Source: Thiohalomonas denitrificans
Lineage (GTDB): Bacteria; Pseudomonadota; Gammaproteobacteria; Thiohalomonadales; Thiohalomonadaceae
DNA length: 33,799 nucleotides
Direction: 5' to 3'
Assembly (NCBI RefSeq): GCF_016841685.1
Contig: NZ_JAENYR010000027.1
Span: 8,310 to 42,108 of the forward strand
The first letter of the stretch is position 1, and the number at the start of each line of letters is the position of its first letter. Below, piece after piece: positions 1 through 9,369 of this stretch. The notes under the pieces were generated by a model that saw nothing but the letters and a program-made list of their open reading frames with translations, made no database searches and was not told where the DNA came from. The position numbers were made by a program, and so were the translations under genes.

Positions 1-14
1 TCATGAAAAATTTC

Positions 15-91
15 CTCTCGCGAAGCCGCCAAGATCGCCAAGAAAACCTCTCTTTCATCCCTTCTTAGCGATCTTGGCGTCTTGGCGAGAG
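15..91. repeat. Palindromic element with 9-base periodic arms (CGCCAAG type)
   Basis: Two 30-base arms (15-44 and 62-91) are inverted copies that match at 27 of 30 positions, with a 17-base loop. Each arm is built from the word CGCCAAG repeated at about 9-base spacing (CGCCAAGAT, CGCCAAGAA). At 109-133 there is a further piece of a different word family (the reverse complement carries CACGGTGAA-CACGGGGAG). The element lies just downstream of ygiQ, so its transcript could act as a 3' hairpin, but there is no clear T run. It is not coding. Confidence 0.75.
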
Positions 92-143
92 AACATATCT
101 TCCTAATCCTTTCTCCCCGTGTTCACCGTGGAACTCATGTCCC

Positions 144-2234
144 CTACGATCTGCGGCGGCCCTTGCGCGGGTCTTTGGAACGCGCCACGGGCTTGCCCTT
201 CTGCACAGGTGCCCGCATCGGCCCCGGCTTTGGCGCCATTCCCGGTTGCCAGCGGGGCACCAGGTGGCGCTTGCCATTGCCGATGAGATCGGCGCGGCCC
301 ATGCGTTTCAGCGCATCGCGCAACAGCGGCCAGTTGTCGGGGTCGTGATAGCGAAGAAAGGCCTTCTGGAGCCGGCGGGCGCGGCCACCCTTGGGGACCG
401 GGACATCACCGGGTTCACGCCGCACCCGCTTCAGCGGATTGTGCCCTGTGTGCCACATGGCCGTGGCCAGCGCCATCGGGGACGGCAGAAAATTCTGCAC
501 CTGATCCAGCCGGAATTTGTTGCGCTTCAGCCACAAGGCAAGCGTGAGCATGTCCTCTTCCCTGGCACCCGGGTGGGCGGACATGAAATAGGGGATCAGG
601 TACTGCTCCTTCCCCGCCTCTTTCGAGTAGCGCTCGAACAGCTCCCTGAAGCGGTCATAGGTGCCCATGCCGGGCTTCATCATGTGCGACAGTGGTTCGC
701 TTTCGGTGTGCTCCGGGGCGATCTTCAGATAGCCGCCCACATGATGGGTCACCAGCTCCTTGATATATTCGGGATCGTGCACCGCCAGGTCGTAGCGAAG
801 CCCCGACGCGATGAATACCCGTTTCACACCCGGCAGTTCCCGCGCCTTGCGGTAGAGCTGCGTCAGCGGCTTGTGGCTGGTGGACATGTTTCGGCACACG
901 TCCGGATAAACGCAGGAGAGTCGCCGGCAGGCCGATTCGATCTCCTCGGATCGGCAGCGCAAACGGTACATGTTGGCGGAGGGTCCGCCCAGATCGGAGA
1001 TATTGCCGGTAAAACCGGGCACCGTGTCGCGTACGGTCTCGATCTCGTGGAGGATCGACTCCTCGGAACGGTTCTGGATGATGCGCCCTTCGTGCTCGGT
1101 AATGGAGCAGAACGTACAGCCGCCAAAACAGCCCCGCATGATATTGATGGAGAAGCGGATCATCTCGTAAGCGGGCAGCTTCGCATCACCATAGGCCGGA
1201 TGCGGACGACGCGTGTAGGGCAGCTCATAGACCCCGTCCAGCTCTTTGGTCGACAGCGGTACAGGCGGCGGATTGATCCACACGTCCCGGTCGGCATGGC
1301 GCTGAACCAGAGGCCTGGCGTTGTGGTAGTTGGTCTCCAGGTGCATGACCCGCGAGGCGTGGGCGTAGAGAACGTCGTCACGGCGTACCTGCTCGAACGA
1401 CGGCAGGCGAATGACCACATTGTCCCGCTGATCGCGCGGCACCTCCCGTAGCTGCTGAACCACGGTTCGGCACGGCTCTGCGGCATACGGATCGTGCAGC
1501 GGTTCGACCTTCTCCCCCGGGGTATCCACCTCACTGGAATCGAGTTCGAACCACTCGCCCGGCGCACTGCCGAAAAATGCCGTACCGCGGAGGTCCCGGA
1601 TGGAATCGACTGCCTCCCCCCGGGCCAGGCGGTGGGCGAGCTCCACGATGGAGCGCTCGGCATTGCCGAACAGCAGCAGATCCGCCTTGGCATCCACCAG
1701 GATCGACCGGCGCACCTTGTCGGACCAGTAATCGAAGTGGGCGATACGCCTCAGGCTCGCCTCGATACCGCCGATGATGATCGGTACGCCTTTCCAGGCT
1801 TCCCGACAGCGCTGGGAGTAGACCAGCGTGGAACGGTCGGGGCGTTTACCGCCTTCCCCTTCCGGCGAGTAGGCATCATCCGAACGGCGTCTGCGGTCCG
1901 ACGTATAGCGATTCACCATGGAATCCATATTGCCGGCCGTGACTCCGAAGAACAGATTGGGTCGACCCAGCTCCGAGAAGGCCTCCGTCGAGGTCCAGTC
2001 GGGCTGCGCGATGATCCCCACCCGAAAGCCCTGGGCCTCCAGCAGGCGGCCAATCAGCGCCATTCCGAAACTGGGATGATCGACATAGGCATCCCCGGTG
2101 ACCAGGATGACATCGCAGCTGTCCCAGCCGAGTTCATTCATCTCCTGCCGGCTCATGGGCAGCACCGGCGCCGGCAGCAACCGCGCTGCCCAGAAGCGGC
2201 GATAGGAGAACAAATCGGGAGTTTCGTGGCTCAT
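144..2234 (-). CDS. ygiQ: YgiQ family radical SAM protein
   Basis: A 696-residue protein, the usual length for the YgiQ (UPF0313) family. The N-terminal part (about residues 40-200) is the B12-binding-like/YgiQ N domain, starting with a conserved segment near residues 40-60. The radical SAM cluster motif CxxxCxxC is at C369, C373 and C376, preceded by the family-typical MRGCFGG. The C-terminal tail (from about 640) is basic and low complexity. The family binds a 4Fe-4S cluster and is expected to use S-adenosylmethionine; its substrate is not established. The start at 2234 keeps the family N-terminus (DLFSYRRFW), although no good Shine-Dalgarno is visible. The gene is monocistronic and divergent from the small gene at 2346. 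Confidence 0.93.
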   Translation of the reverse strand: MSHETPDLFSYRRFWAARLLPAPVLPMSRQEMNELGWDSCDVILVTGDAYVDHPSFGMALIGRLLEAQGFRVGIIAQPDWTSTEAFSELGRPNLFFGVTAGNMDSMVNRYTSDRRRRSDDAYSPEGEGGKRPDRSTLVYSQRCREAWKGVPIIIGGIEASLRRIAHFDYWSDKVRRSILVDAKADLLLFGNAERSIVELAHRLARGEAVDSIRDLRGTAFFGSAPGEWFELDSSEVDTPGEKVEPLHDPYAAEPCRTVVQQLREVPRDQRDNVVIRLPSFEQVRRDDVLYAHASRVMHLETNYHNARPLVQRHADRDVWINPPPVPLSTKELDGVYELPYTRRPHPAYGDAKLPAYEMIRFSINIMRGCFGGCTFCSITEHEGRIIQNRSEESILHEIETVRDTVPGFTGNISDLGGPSANMYRLRCRSEEIESACRRLSCVYPDVCRNMSTSHKPLTQLYRKARELPGVKRVFIASGLRYDLAVHDPEYIKELVTHHVGGYLKIAPEHTESEPLSHMMKPGMGTYDRFRELFERYSKEAGKEQYLIPYFMSAHPGAREEDMLTLALWLKRNKFRLDQVQNFLPSPMALATAMWHTGHNPLKRVRREPGDVPVPKGGRARRLQKAFLRYHDPDNWPLLRDALKRMGRADLIGNGKRHLVPRWQPGMAPKPGPMRAPVQKGKPVARSKDPRKGRRRS

Positions 2235-2345
2235 AAGAGTAAATAACCAGGGTGTGCGGCAGCGCGCAGGCCAAACCGCATTTTACGTGGGACAATCAGC
2301 CGCGGTATATTGCGGAATATGAACAGTTTATCAAGGAGCCGTACG

Positions 2346-2639
2346 ATGCGTCTTCTATCCGCCGCGACAGGGCTGATATTCATCGGGCTATTCAGCCTGC
2401 CCGCTACGGCGGACACGCTTACCATGCCCCCCAAGGATCGCGTTCCCGCCGAACGGGCGGGAGCCGAATTCGAAATGCCGGCCAAGGGCATGAGCATGCG
2501 CCAGGTCGAAGCGCGATTCAGCACCCCCGAGCACAAGGCGGCGCCGGTCGGTGATCCGCCCATCACCCGCTGGAAATATGATGAATTCACCGTCTATTTC
2601 GAGCACCAGTACGTGATTCACTCGGTTCTCAATCGCTGA
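2346..2639 (+). CDS. Small exported protein, conserved hypothetical
   Basis: A 97-residue protein with a clear Sec signal peptide: M-R-L-L followed by a hydrophobic core, and a likely cleavage site after the ATA of LPATA near residue 22. The mature part has a segment MSMRQVEARFSTPEHKAAP followed by a short beta-rich stretch (TRWKYDEFTVYFEH), which resembles the repeat logic of BamE/SmpA-like lipoproteins (a short helix, then paired strands) but has no lipobox cysteine. The ATG at 2346 is chosen because AAGGAG (2333-2338) sits 7 bases ahead; an in-frame upstream ATG would add a polar stretch before the signal. Its stop lies 7 bases before aguA, so the two are probably cotranscribed. Function unknown; periplasmic location is inferred. 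Confidence 0.75.
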   Translation: MRLLSAATGLIFIGLFSLPATADTLTMPPKDRVPAERAGAEFEMPAKGMSMRQVEARFSTPEHKAAPVGDPPITRWKYDEFTVYFEHQYVIHSVLNR

Positions 2640-2646
2640 TCCTGCC

Positions 2647-3699
2647 GTGAGCAAATCCCACATCCGCCTGCCGGCCGAATGGGAGCGGCAGGATGGCCTG
2701 TTGCTAACCTGGCCCCATGGGCATAGCGACTGGGGTGAACGGCTGGCGGAGGTCGAACCGGTTTTCGTGGCCATCACTCGTGCCGTGGCCGAACACGAAC
2801 GCGTACTCATCTCCTGCTTCGACCCGGACCATCGCACCCGGGTTCGACAGCTACTGGAAAAGGGCAAGGTTTCGATGGAGCGAGTGGCGCTGTTCACCGT
2901 TCCCTCGAATGACGTCTGGGTGCGCGATCACGGTCCTGTTACCGTGATTCGTAACGGCAGCCCCCGGCTGCTCGACTTTGGCTTCAATGGCTGGGGCCGG
3001 AAATACGAGTACCGGCTCGATAACCAGGTCTCCCGCAACCTCGAGCGTGCCGGTGCTTTCGGCGACACCCCCATGGACAGCATCAGCCTCATCCTCGAGG
3101 GCGGCAGCATCGAGAGCGACGGTGCCGGCATGCTGCTGACCACCAGTCACTGCCTGCTCTCTCCCCAGCGCAATCCCCAATACGACTGCGCCGACCTGGA
3201 GGCCGCCTTTGCCCGCGAATTCGGCACCCGCCGCATACTCTGGCTGAAAAAGGGTCGGCTCAGCGGCGACGATACCGATGGTCACATCGATACCCTGGCG
3301 CGTTTCTGTGATCCGGCCACCATCGCCTATGTCGCCTGCACCGATCCGAACGATGCCGACTACCCGGAACTGGTGGCAATGGAAGCCGAGCTGAAGGAAT
3401 TCCGCACCGAAGACGGATCCCCCTACCGCCTCGTCCCCCTGCCCCTTCCGGCCCCCAAATACGACGAACAGGGCGACCGTCTGCCGGCCACCCATGCCAA
3501 TTTTCTGATCATCAACGATGCCGTCCTGGTCCCCACCTATGACGACCCGACCGATTCGGTCGCCATGCAGCGGCTGGGCGAGTGCTTTCCCGAACGAACG
3601 CTCATCGCCATCAATGCCCTCCCCCTGATTCGCCAGTACGGCAGCATTCACTGCGCAACCATGCAGCTGCCGGCCGGTACACTCGATAATCGCCGTTAA
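2647..3699 (+). CDS. aguA: Agmatine deiminase
   Basis: A 350-residue member of the peptidyl-arginine-deiminase/agmatine deiminase family, which hydrolyses agmatine to N-carbamoylputrescine and ammonia in the cytoplasm. Family landmarks are present in order: WPHGHSDW near residue 22, NDVWVRDHGP near residue 88, EGGSIESDG, GDDTDGHID (catalytic Asp/His region) and the nucleophile in GSIHCATMQLP (C336). The start is GTG at 2647, giving the normal N-terminus (LPAEWERQDG); no strong ribosome site is seen, so coupling to the gene ending at 2639 is likely. The next enzyme of the route, N-carbamoylputrescine amidase, is in the same window at 12472, about 9 kb away, in the same orientation. Confidence 0.93.
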   Translation: MSKSHIRLPAEWERQDGLLLTWPHGHSDWGERLAEVEPVFVAITRAVAEHERVLISCFDPDHRTRVRQLLEKGKVSMERVALFTVPSNDVWVRDHGPVTVIRNGSPRLLDFGFNGWGRKYEYRLDNQVSRNLERAGAFGDTPMDSISLILEGGSIESDGAGMLLTTSHCLLSPQRNPQYDCADLEAAFAREFGTRRILWLKKGRLSGDDTDGHIDTLARFCDPATIAYVACTDPNDADYPELVAMEAELKEFRTEDGSPYRLVPLPLPAPKYDEQGDRLPATHANFLIINDAVLVPTYDDPTDSVAMQRLGECFPERTLIAINALPLIRQYGSIHCATMQLPAGTLDNRR

Positions 3700-3900
3700 C
3701 CCTTCAGTACAGGCGGAGTATTGCTACCATGGCAATCGTTCACTGGAGCAAATCTCCCCGACGGATAGGCCGCCAGCCTAATACCTTTGGAGAGGTCCAG
3801 GGAGGAGCACTCCTCCAGAGGAAGCATCTCCAGCCCATCCGCTCCCCCTCCGGGAGGGTTAGGAAGGGGCCGATACTTTTAACCTTGCGGAGCAACACCC
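3700..3900 (+). other. Intergenic leader with small hairpin
   Basis: No gene is evident here. A near-perfect inverted repeat, GGAGGAGCACTCCTCC at about 3802-3817, could form a small hairpin in the 5' leader of the FmdE-like gene. Open frames running through this stretch lack a plausible start and family features. No recognised riboswitch was identified. Confidence 0.4.
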
Positions 3901-4503
3901 ATGCACACTTCCAAATTATTCCCCGGCAACCCCACACTGGAGTTTTTCGATCCCCTGGCGCAACTCCTCGGCGCAGGCGATGGCATCTTCACCTATACCT
4001 TCGACGACGCCATCAAACTGGCCGGCCACGCCTGCCCTACCGTCGCCGGCGCTTTCGTGATGGCCCACCAGGCGATGGCACGGCTCTATCCGCAAGAGCG
4101 CCCGCTGCGTGGCGGCATCCGCATCCGCTTCGCCGGACCACCCGACCAGGGCGCCAACGGCCCCCTCACCCAGGTCCTGACCCTGCTCACCGGCGCCGCG
4201 GCCGAGAACGGCTTCGCCGGCCTGGGCGGCCAGCACGTCCGCAAGGGTCTGCTCAGCTTCGAGACCGACGCCGAGCCGGGACCCGTCACAGCCACCTTCG
4301 AGCGCACCGACACCGGCAAGCAGGTCACCCTGCAGTACGACCCCTCCCCGATCCCGGCCGACCCCCACATGATGAAAGATCTTCAACAGGTACTCTCCGG
4401 CAGCGCCGACGACGGGACCCTGCAACGGTTTCGGCAGACATGGGCCGACCGGGTGAGCCGAATCCTCCGCGACGGCGGCGAGTCGACGATCAGCGAAGTG
4501 TGA
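3901..4503 (+). CDS. FmdE-like conserved protein
   Basis: A 200-residue soluble protein. Residues 42-52 read GHACPTVAGAF, resembling the GH-x-CP signature at the start of the FmdE domain (formylmethanofuran dehydrogenase subunit E family), with H43 and C45 as likely metal ligands. The rest is alpha/beta with no signal or membrane segment. FmdE itself belongs to methanogenesis, but stand-alone FmdE-domain proteins occur in many bacteria without known function, so no reaction is assigned. A GGAG about 9 bases upstream supports the ATG at 3901. An overlapping frame starting at 3729 is rejected as arginine/proline-rich shadow. The gene converges with the uspE-like gene at 4543. Confidence 0.7.
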   Translation: MHTSKLFPGNPTLEFFDPLAQLLGAGDGIFTYTFDDAIKLAGHACPTVAGAFVMAHQAMARLYPQERPLRGGIRIRFAGPPDQGANGPLTQVLTLLTGAAAENGFAGLGGQHVRKGLLSFETDAEPGPVTATFERTDTGKQVTLQYDPSPIPADPHMMKDLQQVLSGSADDGTLQRFRQTWADRVSRILRDGGESTISEV

Positions 4504-4542
4504 TCAACACACGAATAACCCGCAGGTAGAAACCGGACCCGA

Positions 4543-5505
4543 TTAGCCCAGCGTCACGGGCGAGACGAAGCCTGGCGGTTTAGTGGCGAGCACAGAGCAG
4601 CGCAACTGTTCGAGAACCGTCTCCGCCGTATTGCCGATGAAGATTCCGGGGACGCCGGTGCGCGCTACCGTTCCCATGACGACCAAATCGGCCTGCAACT
4701 GTTTAGCCATCTCTGGGATCACCCGGGTTGCCGAACCCTGGATCAGGTGAAAGCGGGGAGAGAGATAGTCATAGGCTTCCTGACCTATCCGCGCACGTAA
4801 TTCCTCACGCAGAGAAGCCATCCCGTTCTGATGGCGTGAACGCTCCTTTTCGACGTAGCGGGAGGCGGCCTCCTCGGGGTTGTCGCTCCAAGAGCGCAAC
4901 AGCATTTCGGCAGGGGCGTCCCAGACATGTAAGAGATGCAATTGAGCGAAATCGGAGAGCGCAAGCGAACTGGATAGTTCCAGAAGCGTCCGGTTCAGCC
5001 CCTGTTGTGCCGACTCGGGCTCTGACGGGTCGAAATCGACGGCGGTCAGTATGCGTTCATAGTTGGTTTTTTCGGCCATTTTCATCAGCCAGACTGGTGC
5101 GGGACATTTGCGCAGCAGGTGCATGTCATCGCTGCCAAAAATCCTTTCCAGAAAATCCGGATTCGCGGCGGGCTTCATCACCAGATCGTAGCCATCCCGA
5201 ATCACTGTGCGGATCACTTCCAGATACATCGCGCCCACCAGCACCTTCGATTGAATAGGCCTTCGCTCGAGGTACGGCTCCACCAGGGAATCCAGGGCCT
5301 GCCGACACTCGGCCTCAAGCCTCACCTGTGTATCGGAAACTGCTCTTCCGGAGGCGAGCCCGATCCCCGCAGTGATCTGAGGAATCACATCGACGACCGT
5401 TAAATCGGCCTGATTGTTCTCTGCCAATGATACCGCCCTCGCAAGGGCGGAATCCTGTTCGACCGCGTTCTCGGATACGTAAAGAATATTTTTGAAACCT
5501 TTCAT
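4543..5505 (-). CDS. uspE: Tandem universal stress protein (UspE-like)
   Basis: A 320-residue cytoplasmic protein with two Usp domains (about 1-145 and 150-315), matching the UspE architecture and length. The second domain ends with the ATP-binding-type glycine loop GTVARTGVPGIFIGNTAE (from about residue 278), very like UspE's GTVGRTGI-x3-FLGNTAE. In the first domain the equivalent loop (KPAANPDFLERIFGSDDMHL) is the UspE-type variant. A GGGAGA six bases before the ATG supports the start. Its first four bases overlap the stop of the CPA2 antiporter, so the two genes are translationally coupled; Usp proteins often act as partners of transporters, which would suit a regulatory role here (inference). 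Confidence 0.88.
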   Translation of the reverse strand: MKGFKNILYVSENAVEQDSALARAVSLAENNQADLTVVDVIPQITAGIGLASGRAVSDTQVRLEAECRQALDSLVEPYLERRPIQSKVLVGAMYLEVIRTVIRDGYDLVMKPAANPDFLERIFGSDDMHLLRKCPAPVWLMKMAEKTNYERILTAVDFDPSEPESAQQGLNRTLLELSSSLALSDFAQLHLLHVWDAPAEMLLRSWSDNPEEAASRYVEKERSRHQNGMASLREELRARIGQEAYDYLSPRFHLIQGSATRVIPEMAKQLQADLVVMGTVARTGVPGIFIGNTAETVLEQLRCSVLATKPPGFVSPVTLG

Positions 5506-7172
5506 GGATTCTCTCCCGCCAGCTGGGAAACGGCGACCGACGTTTTTGCGGGGACCAGGCGTTCCGCTGCCTCTTCAGCCGCATCGGCATAGGGGATAAA
5601 TACTTTGTCTACCCCCTCCTTTTCGAACATTCGGGCCTCCTGTCGGCTTGATGCAGAGAGCGCTACTTTTCCCTGGTAACCCTGTTGCTGCAGGCCGTGC
5701 ATCAGCATCCGGTTTATGCTGCGGTCGCGAACGGTGCTGACCACCCACTCGGCCCGTTGCAAGGGGAGAGAGGCCACGAATTCGGGGTCCTCGGCATCGC
5801 CGTAATGGACAGTGTAGCCATCGCGGGTGTGCTGACGGACAGTCTCCGGATCGAAGTCGACGGCCAGCAGCCGGCAGCCACGCTCGCGAAGGCTCGCCGC
5901 GATGGCGGCACCGAAACGGCCCAATCCAATTAGCAGGATATCGACGCGCCCCTCATCTTCCAGCGGGCTGTCCAGCTCCCGATGCGCCACTTTGCGTTCG
6001 AAAATCGATAAATAGGGAGCGATGCGTTCATAGATCGCATGCGAGTAGAGAATCATGTAGGTGGAAGCGCTGATGGTGACCAGTCCGACCAGGGTAATCA
6101 GCCCCACGGTTTCCTGATCCAGGTGACCGAGGCTCAGCCCCAGTGCCGCCAGAATCAGCGAAAATTCGCTGATCTGGGCCACCGTCAACCCTGCCAGGAA
6201 CCCGGTCCGTTTGCGGTAGCCCATATAGCCCATGATGGCCATGACGATAAGCGGGTTACCAATTAGCACGAAGAGGGAGAAGATCACTGCGGCGCCTGTT
6301 TGGGCGCCGAGCACACTCATATCCAGCGCAGCCCCCAGCTCGATGAAGAAGAACAGCAGCAGAAAGTCACGCAGACTAACCAGGCGCGCCGCCACTTGCT
6401 CGCGGTAGGGCGTGGAGGCGATGGATATCCCGGCCAGGAAAGCACCTACCTCCCTGCTGAAGCCAAGGGCATCGCCCGCGGCTGCCCCCAGCACCGCCCA
6501 GGCGATGGCGAACAGCATCAACAGTTCCGATGAGTGGGCCAGACGATGCATCAGCGCGGGCAGAACGTAGCGCATCAGCAGGGCGACCACGGCCAGCATC
6601 AGCACGCCCTTGACGAGGATCTGCAGGCCTTCCCACCCCAGATTGACGCCCTCACCGGCCTGACCCATGGCCGTCAAGCCGATCATCACCAGGACTACGA
6701 CGATGTCCTGGACGATGAGAAAACCCACCGCGATGCGCCCGTGCAGCGAGTCAACCTCTTTCTTGTCGGAAAGTAGCTTGACGATGATGATGGTGCTGGA
6801 GAAGGTCAGGGCCACAGCCACATAAAGGGCGGTGGTTGGGGGCATGCCGAGCAGTAGCGCGATAAGGTAACCAAACAGGGAGGTAAAGAGTACCTGTCCG
6901 AGACCGGATGCCAGCGCCACCGGCCCAACGGTACGGATGATATGCAGGTCCAGCTTCAGCCCCACCACAAACAGCAGCAGCGCGATACCCAGTCTCGCGA
7001 AAAGCTCGATTTCGCTACTGTGGACCACCAGGCCAAAGCCGGACGGTCCCAGCAGAATGCCGACCGCAATGAAGGCCACGATCAGCGGCTGACGCAGTGC
7101 CTGAGCCAAAACGCCCCCGATCGCCGCCAAGCCGACAATCGCCCCTATTTGGAGAAAAGTATTTTCGATCAT
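5502..7172 (-). CDS. CPA2 monovalent cation:proton antiporter with RCK domain (KefB/YbaL-like)
   Basis: A 556-residue inner-membrane protein. Residues 1 to about 385 form the Na+/H+ exchanger domain with 12-13 hydrophobic segments; about 405-530 is a TrkA-N (RCK) nucleotide-binding domain beginning with ILLIGLGRFGAAIAASL (Rossmann GxGxxG) followed by the acidic strand end VDFDPE. There is no TrkA-C domain after it. This matches K+ efflux/antiport systems of the KefB/KefC/YbaL group, in which NAD(H) or glutathione status gates ion flux. No KefF/KefG ancillary gene is adjacent; instead a universal stress gene overlaps its stop by 4 bases. It is divergent from the CPA1 antiporter at 7521. Confidence 0.9.
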   Translation of the reverse strand: MIENTFLQIGAIVGLAAIGGVLAQALRQPLIVAFIAVGILLGPSGFGLVVHSSEIELFARLGIALLLFVVGLKLDLHIIRTVGPVALASGLGQVLFTSLFGYLIALLLGMPPTTALYVAVALTFSSTIIIVKLLSDKKEVDSLHGRIAVGFLIVQDIVVVLVMIGLTAMGQAGEGVNLGWEGLQILVKGVLMLAVVALLMRYVLPALMHRLAHSSELLMLFAIAWAVLGAAAGDALGFSREVGAFLAGISIASTPYREQVAARLVSLRDFLLLFFFIELGAALDMSVLGAQTGAAVIFSLFVLIGNPLIVMAIMGYMGYRKRTGFLAGLTVAQISEFSLILAALGLSLGHLDQETVGLITLVGLVTISASTYMILYSHAIYERIAPYLSIFERKVAHRELDSPLEDEGRVDILLIGLGRFGAAIAASLRERGCRLLAVDFDPETVRQHTRDGYTVHYGDAEDPEFVASLPLQRAEWVVSTVRDRSINRMLMHGLQQQGYQGKVALSASSRQEARMFEKEGVDKVFIPYADAAEEAAERLVPAKTSVAVSQLAGENP

Positions 7173-7520
7173 CGCCTTTTACTGACGGTTCGCAAAGGTA
7201 CCGGTTCCACCTCGCTCATCACCCGACTGCTATTGACAGGTTCCGGTGAGCTGGCGGCAAATCCAAACCATCGTACCGATCGGGCCATGCGGAAACACCA
7301 CTTGAAAGCGGCGTGTCTCCTAAAGCAGGATATATTTTCGCTCCCACGGTGACAATGGACCGGAACCTTGGCAATCTCTTTTGGCCCCTACTCCCCTGCC
7401 TTTCCGCACTGAACCGCATCGGATTACACAGTAAGACGCCACCGGTCGCGTTCGGGTCGGGCACGGGGTGGACGGCCGCCCCTTGCTATACTACCGCAGA
7501 CTCTTCGGAACCCACCCCTG
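7173..7520. promoter_or_regulatory. Divergent intergenic region between two antiporter genes
   Basis: This 348-base region must carry promoters for both flanking operons. A good -10-like box, TATACT (7487-7492), lies about 30 bases before the NhaP2-type start, but no matching -35 was found at the usual distance. No gene, repeat or hairpin of note was recognised in the rest. Confidence 0.4.
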
Positions 7521-9251
7521 ATGGACTTTACCAATCAAGTTATCCTGATCTTCAGCCTTTTGCTCATGGCGAGTGTCCTGGCGAGCCTGTTTTCGGCCCG
7601 ATTGGGAATGCCCGTCCTGCTGGTGTTTCTCGTCCTGGGCATGCTGATGGGTGAAGACGGACCGGGTGGGATCGAGTTTGAGGATGTGCAAAGCGCCCAT
7701 TTGCTGGGGTCTTTGGCCCTGGCTGTGATCCTTTTCGATGGAGGGCTGCGCACTGATGCGGGCAGCTTTCGGGTCGGACTCAAACCGGCCCTGTCGCTGG
7801 CCATCATTGGCGTCGCGTTTACTGCGGCTATTACCGGTGTCGCTGCGACATGGCTGCTGAACCTGCCGTGGCTGTTTGGGCTGTTGATTGGCGCCATTGT
7901 TGGTTCAACCGATGCAGCGGCTGTTTTTTCAGTGCTCCACTCCCGCGGCCTGGAACTGAAACAGCGGGTCGGAGCCACGCTGGAGATCGAGTCGGGCAGC
8001 AATGATCCGATGGCCATCTTTTTGACCATCGGGTTGGTGGAGTTGCTTGCAGCAGGGAAATCCGAACTGGATTGGACCATGCTCAGCAGCTTCGCTCAAC
8101 AATTCGGGTTGGGCGGGATTCTGGGCGTGGCCGGTGGTTTTGTCCTGCTCTGGTTGTTGAATCGCTTACGATTGGCTGCCGGGCTCTATCCCTTGTTGGC
8201 CATGTCCGGCGGAATGGTGCTGTTTGGTGTGACCTCTTCGCTGGGTGGAAGTGGCTTCCTGGCCATTTACCTTGCCGGTCTGATCCTGGGTAACCGCCCG
8301 CTACAAGCTGCACGCAATATCCGCCGTTTTCACGATGGCATCGCCTGGCTCAGCCAAATCAGCATGTTCCTGGTACTGGGGCTCCTGGTCACACCGAGCG
8401 AACTGGTGACGACAGCCCCCCAGGCGATGGCAGTGGCGCTGGTGCTGATCTTCCTGGCCCGCCCTGTCGCTGTGACATTGAGTCTGCTCCCGTTTGGCTT
8501 CGCCTGGCGTGAACAGCTCTTTGTCGGCTGGGTGGGTCTGCGTGGTGCCGTTCCCATCATTCTGGCGCTGTTTCCCTTGCTGGCCGGTTTGGAATATGCC
8601 GATACGATTTTCAACATCGCATTTTTCGTGGTCCTCGTATCGCTGATTGTTCAGGGGTGGACCGTCGCACCGGCCGCACGCTGGCTTGGGCTGGAGATTC
8701 CCCCGCGTACCGCTTCCTGGCAACGGGTCGATCTGGATATTCCCGGGGCGTTCGAATATGAATTGGTGGGCTACCGTCTTGAGGCAGACAGCCCTGCGAC
8801 GGGGCGACTGATCGGCGCGCTCGCACTACCGGACCGGAGCCGCCTGGTAGCCCTAATCCGGGGGGAGCAGTTGCTGGGACCTGAGGTGCCCGAAGTGAAG
8901 TTTGAAAAGGACGATCATGTCTACCTGCTGGCGGCCGCGCAGGCGATCGAGGCTCTCGACCGCATTTTCATTACTGTTCGTACGCCGGAACGGCTGAAAG
9001 CACAGCAGTTTTTTGGCGAGTTTGTGCTCAACGGCGACGCCAAACTGGCCGACGTGGCCGGCTTTTATGGTTTTCCCATACCCGATGAGGCAGTGGATGC
9101 CTCCATCGCCGACTACTTTCGACGGCGTTTCCACAACCAGCCTGTAATCGGTGATCGGATAAGAGTCAGTGGGGTGGAAATGGTCGTACGCGACATCAAA
9201 GAGGGTGTTGTTGTCCAGGTGGGCCTGAGGTTGGCCCAGAAAACGGACTAA
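7521..9251 (+). CDS. nhaP2: Potassium/proton antiporter, NhaP2/CvrA type
   Basis: A 576-residue inner-membrane CPA1 antiporter. Residues 1 to about 390 form the transporter core with about 12 membrane segments, including the acidic residues in the conserved GSTDAAAVFS and SGSNDPMAIFL segments characteristic of the family. About 400-490 is a TrkA-C (RCK-C) ligand-binding domain and about 500-576 a CorC/HlyC-type transporter-associated domain; this order is that of NhaP2 proteins, which exchange K+ (or Na+) for H+ and help cells tolerate high potassium or alkaline stress. No clear Shine-Dalgarno precedes the ATG, but the N-terminus aligns with the family. The TSUP exporter follows 118 bases later on the same strand. 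Confidence 0.92.
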   Translation: MDFTNQVILIFSLLLMASVLASLFSARLGMPVLLVFLVLGMLMGEDGPGGIEFEDVQSAHLLGSLALAVILFDGGLRTDAGSFRVGLKPALSLAIIGVAFTAAITGVAATWLLNLPWLFGLLIGAIVGSTDAAAVFSVLHSRGLELKQRVGATLEIESGSNDPMAIFLTIGLVELLAAGKSELDWTMLSSFAQQFGLGGILGVAGGFVLLWLLNRLRLAAGLYPLLAMSGGMVLFGVTSSLGGSGFLAIYLAGLILGNRPLQAARNIRRFHDGIAWLSQISMFLVLGLLVTPSELVTTAPQAMAVALVLIFLARPVAVTLSLLPFGFAWREQLFVGWVGLRGAVPIILALFPLLAGLEYADTIFNIAFFVVLVSLIVQGWTVAPAARWLGLEIPPRTASWQRVDLDIPGAFEYELVGYRLEADSPATGRLIGALALPDRSRLVALIRGEQLLGPEVPEVKFEKDDHVYLLAAAQAIEALDRIFITVRTPERLKAQQFFGEFVLNGDAKLADVAGFYGFPIPDEAVDASIADYFRRRFHNQPVIGDRIRVSGVEMVVRDIKEGVVVQVGLRLAQKTD

Positions 9252-9369
9252 ACGGACATCACTTTACCTCCCCCTGCCGGTCAGTGGTACTGAACTGCCA
9301 TAGCTTGCTTGCAGATTGGCGCCGGATACGGGCAGTCTGCACAGCACAAAAACTCTGGAGCAGGAGCCG

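Noticed and set aside
246-1451. Long open frame on the plus strand opposite ygiQ (401 codons)
   Set aside because: It is antisense to a well-supported gene and has no family features; long antisense frames are common at this GC.
2851-3651. Minus-strand frame opposite aguA
   Set aside because: Antisense shadow; aguA has the complete catalytic motifs.
3729-4529. Plus-strand frame overlapping the FmdE-like gene
   Set aside because: It is rich in Arg, Pro and His with no motif; the frame at 3901 has GHACPTVAGAF and an acceptable ribosome site.
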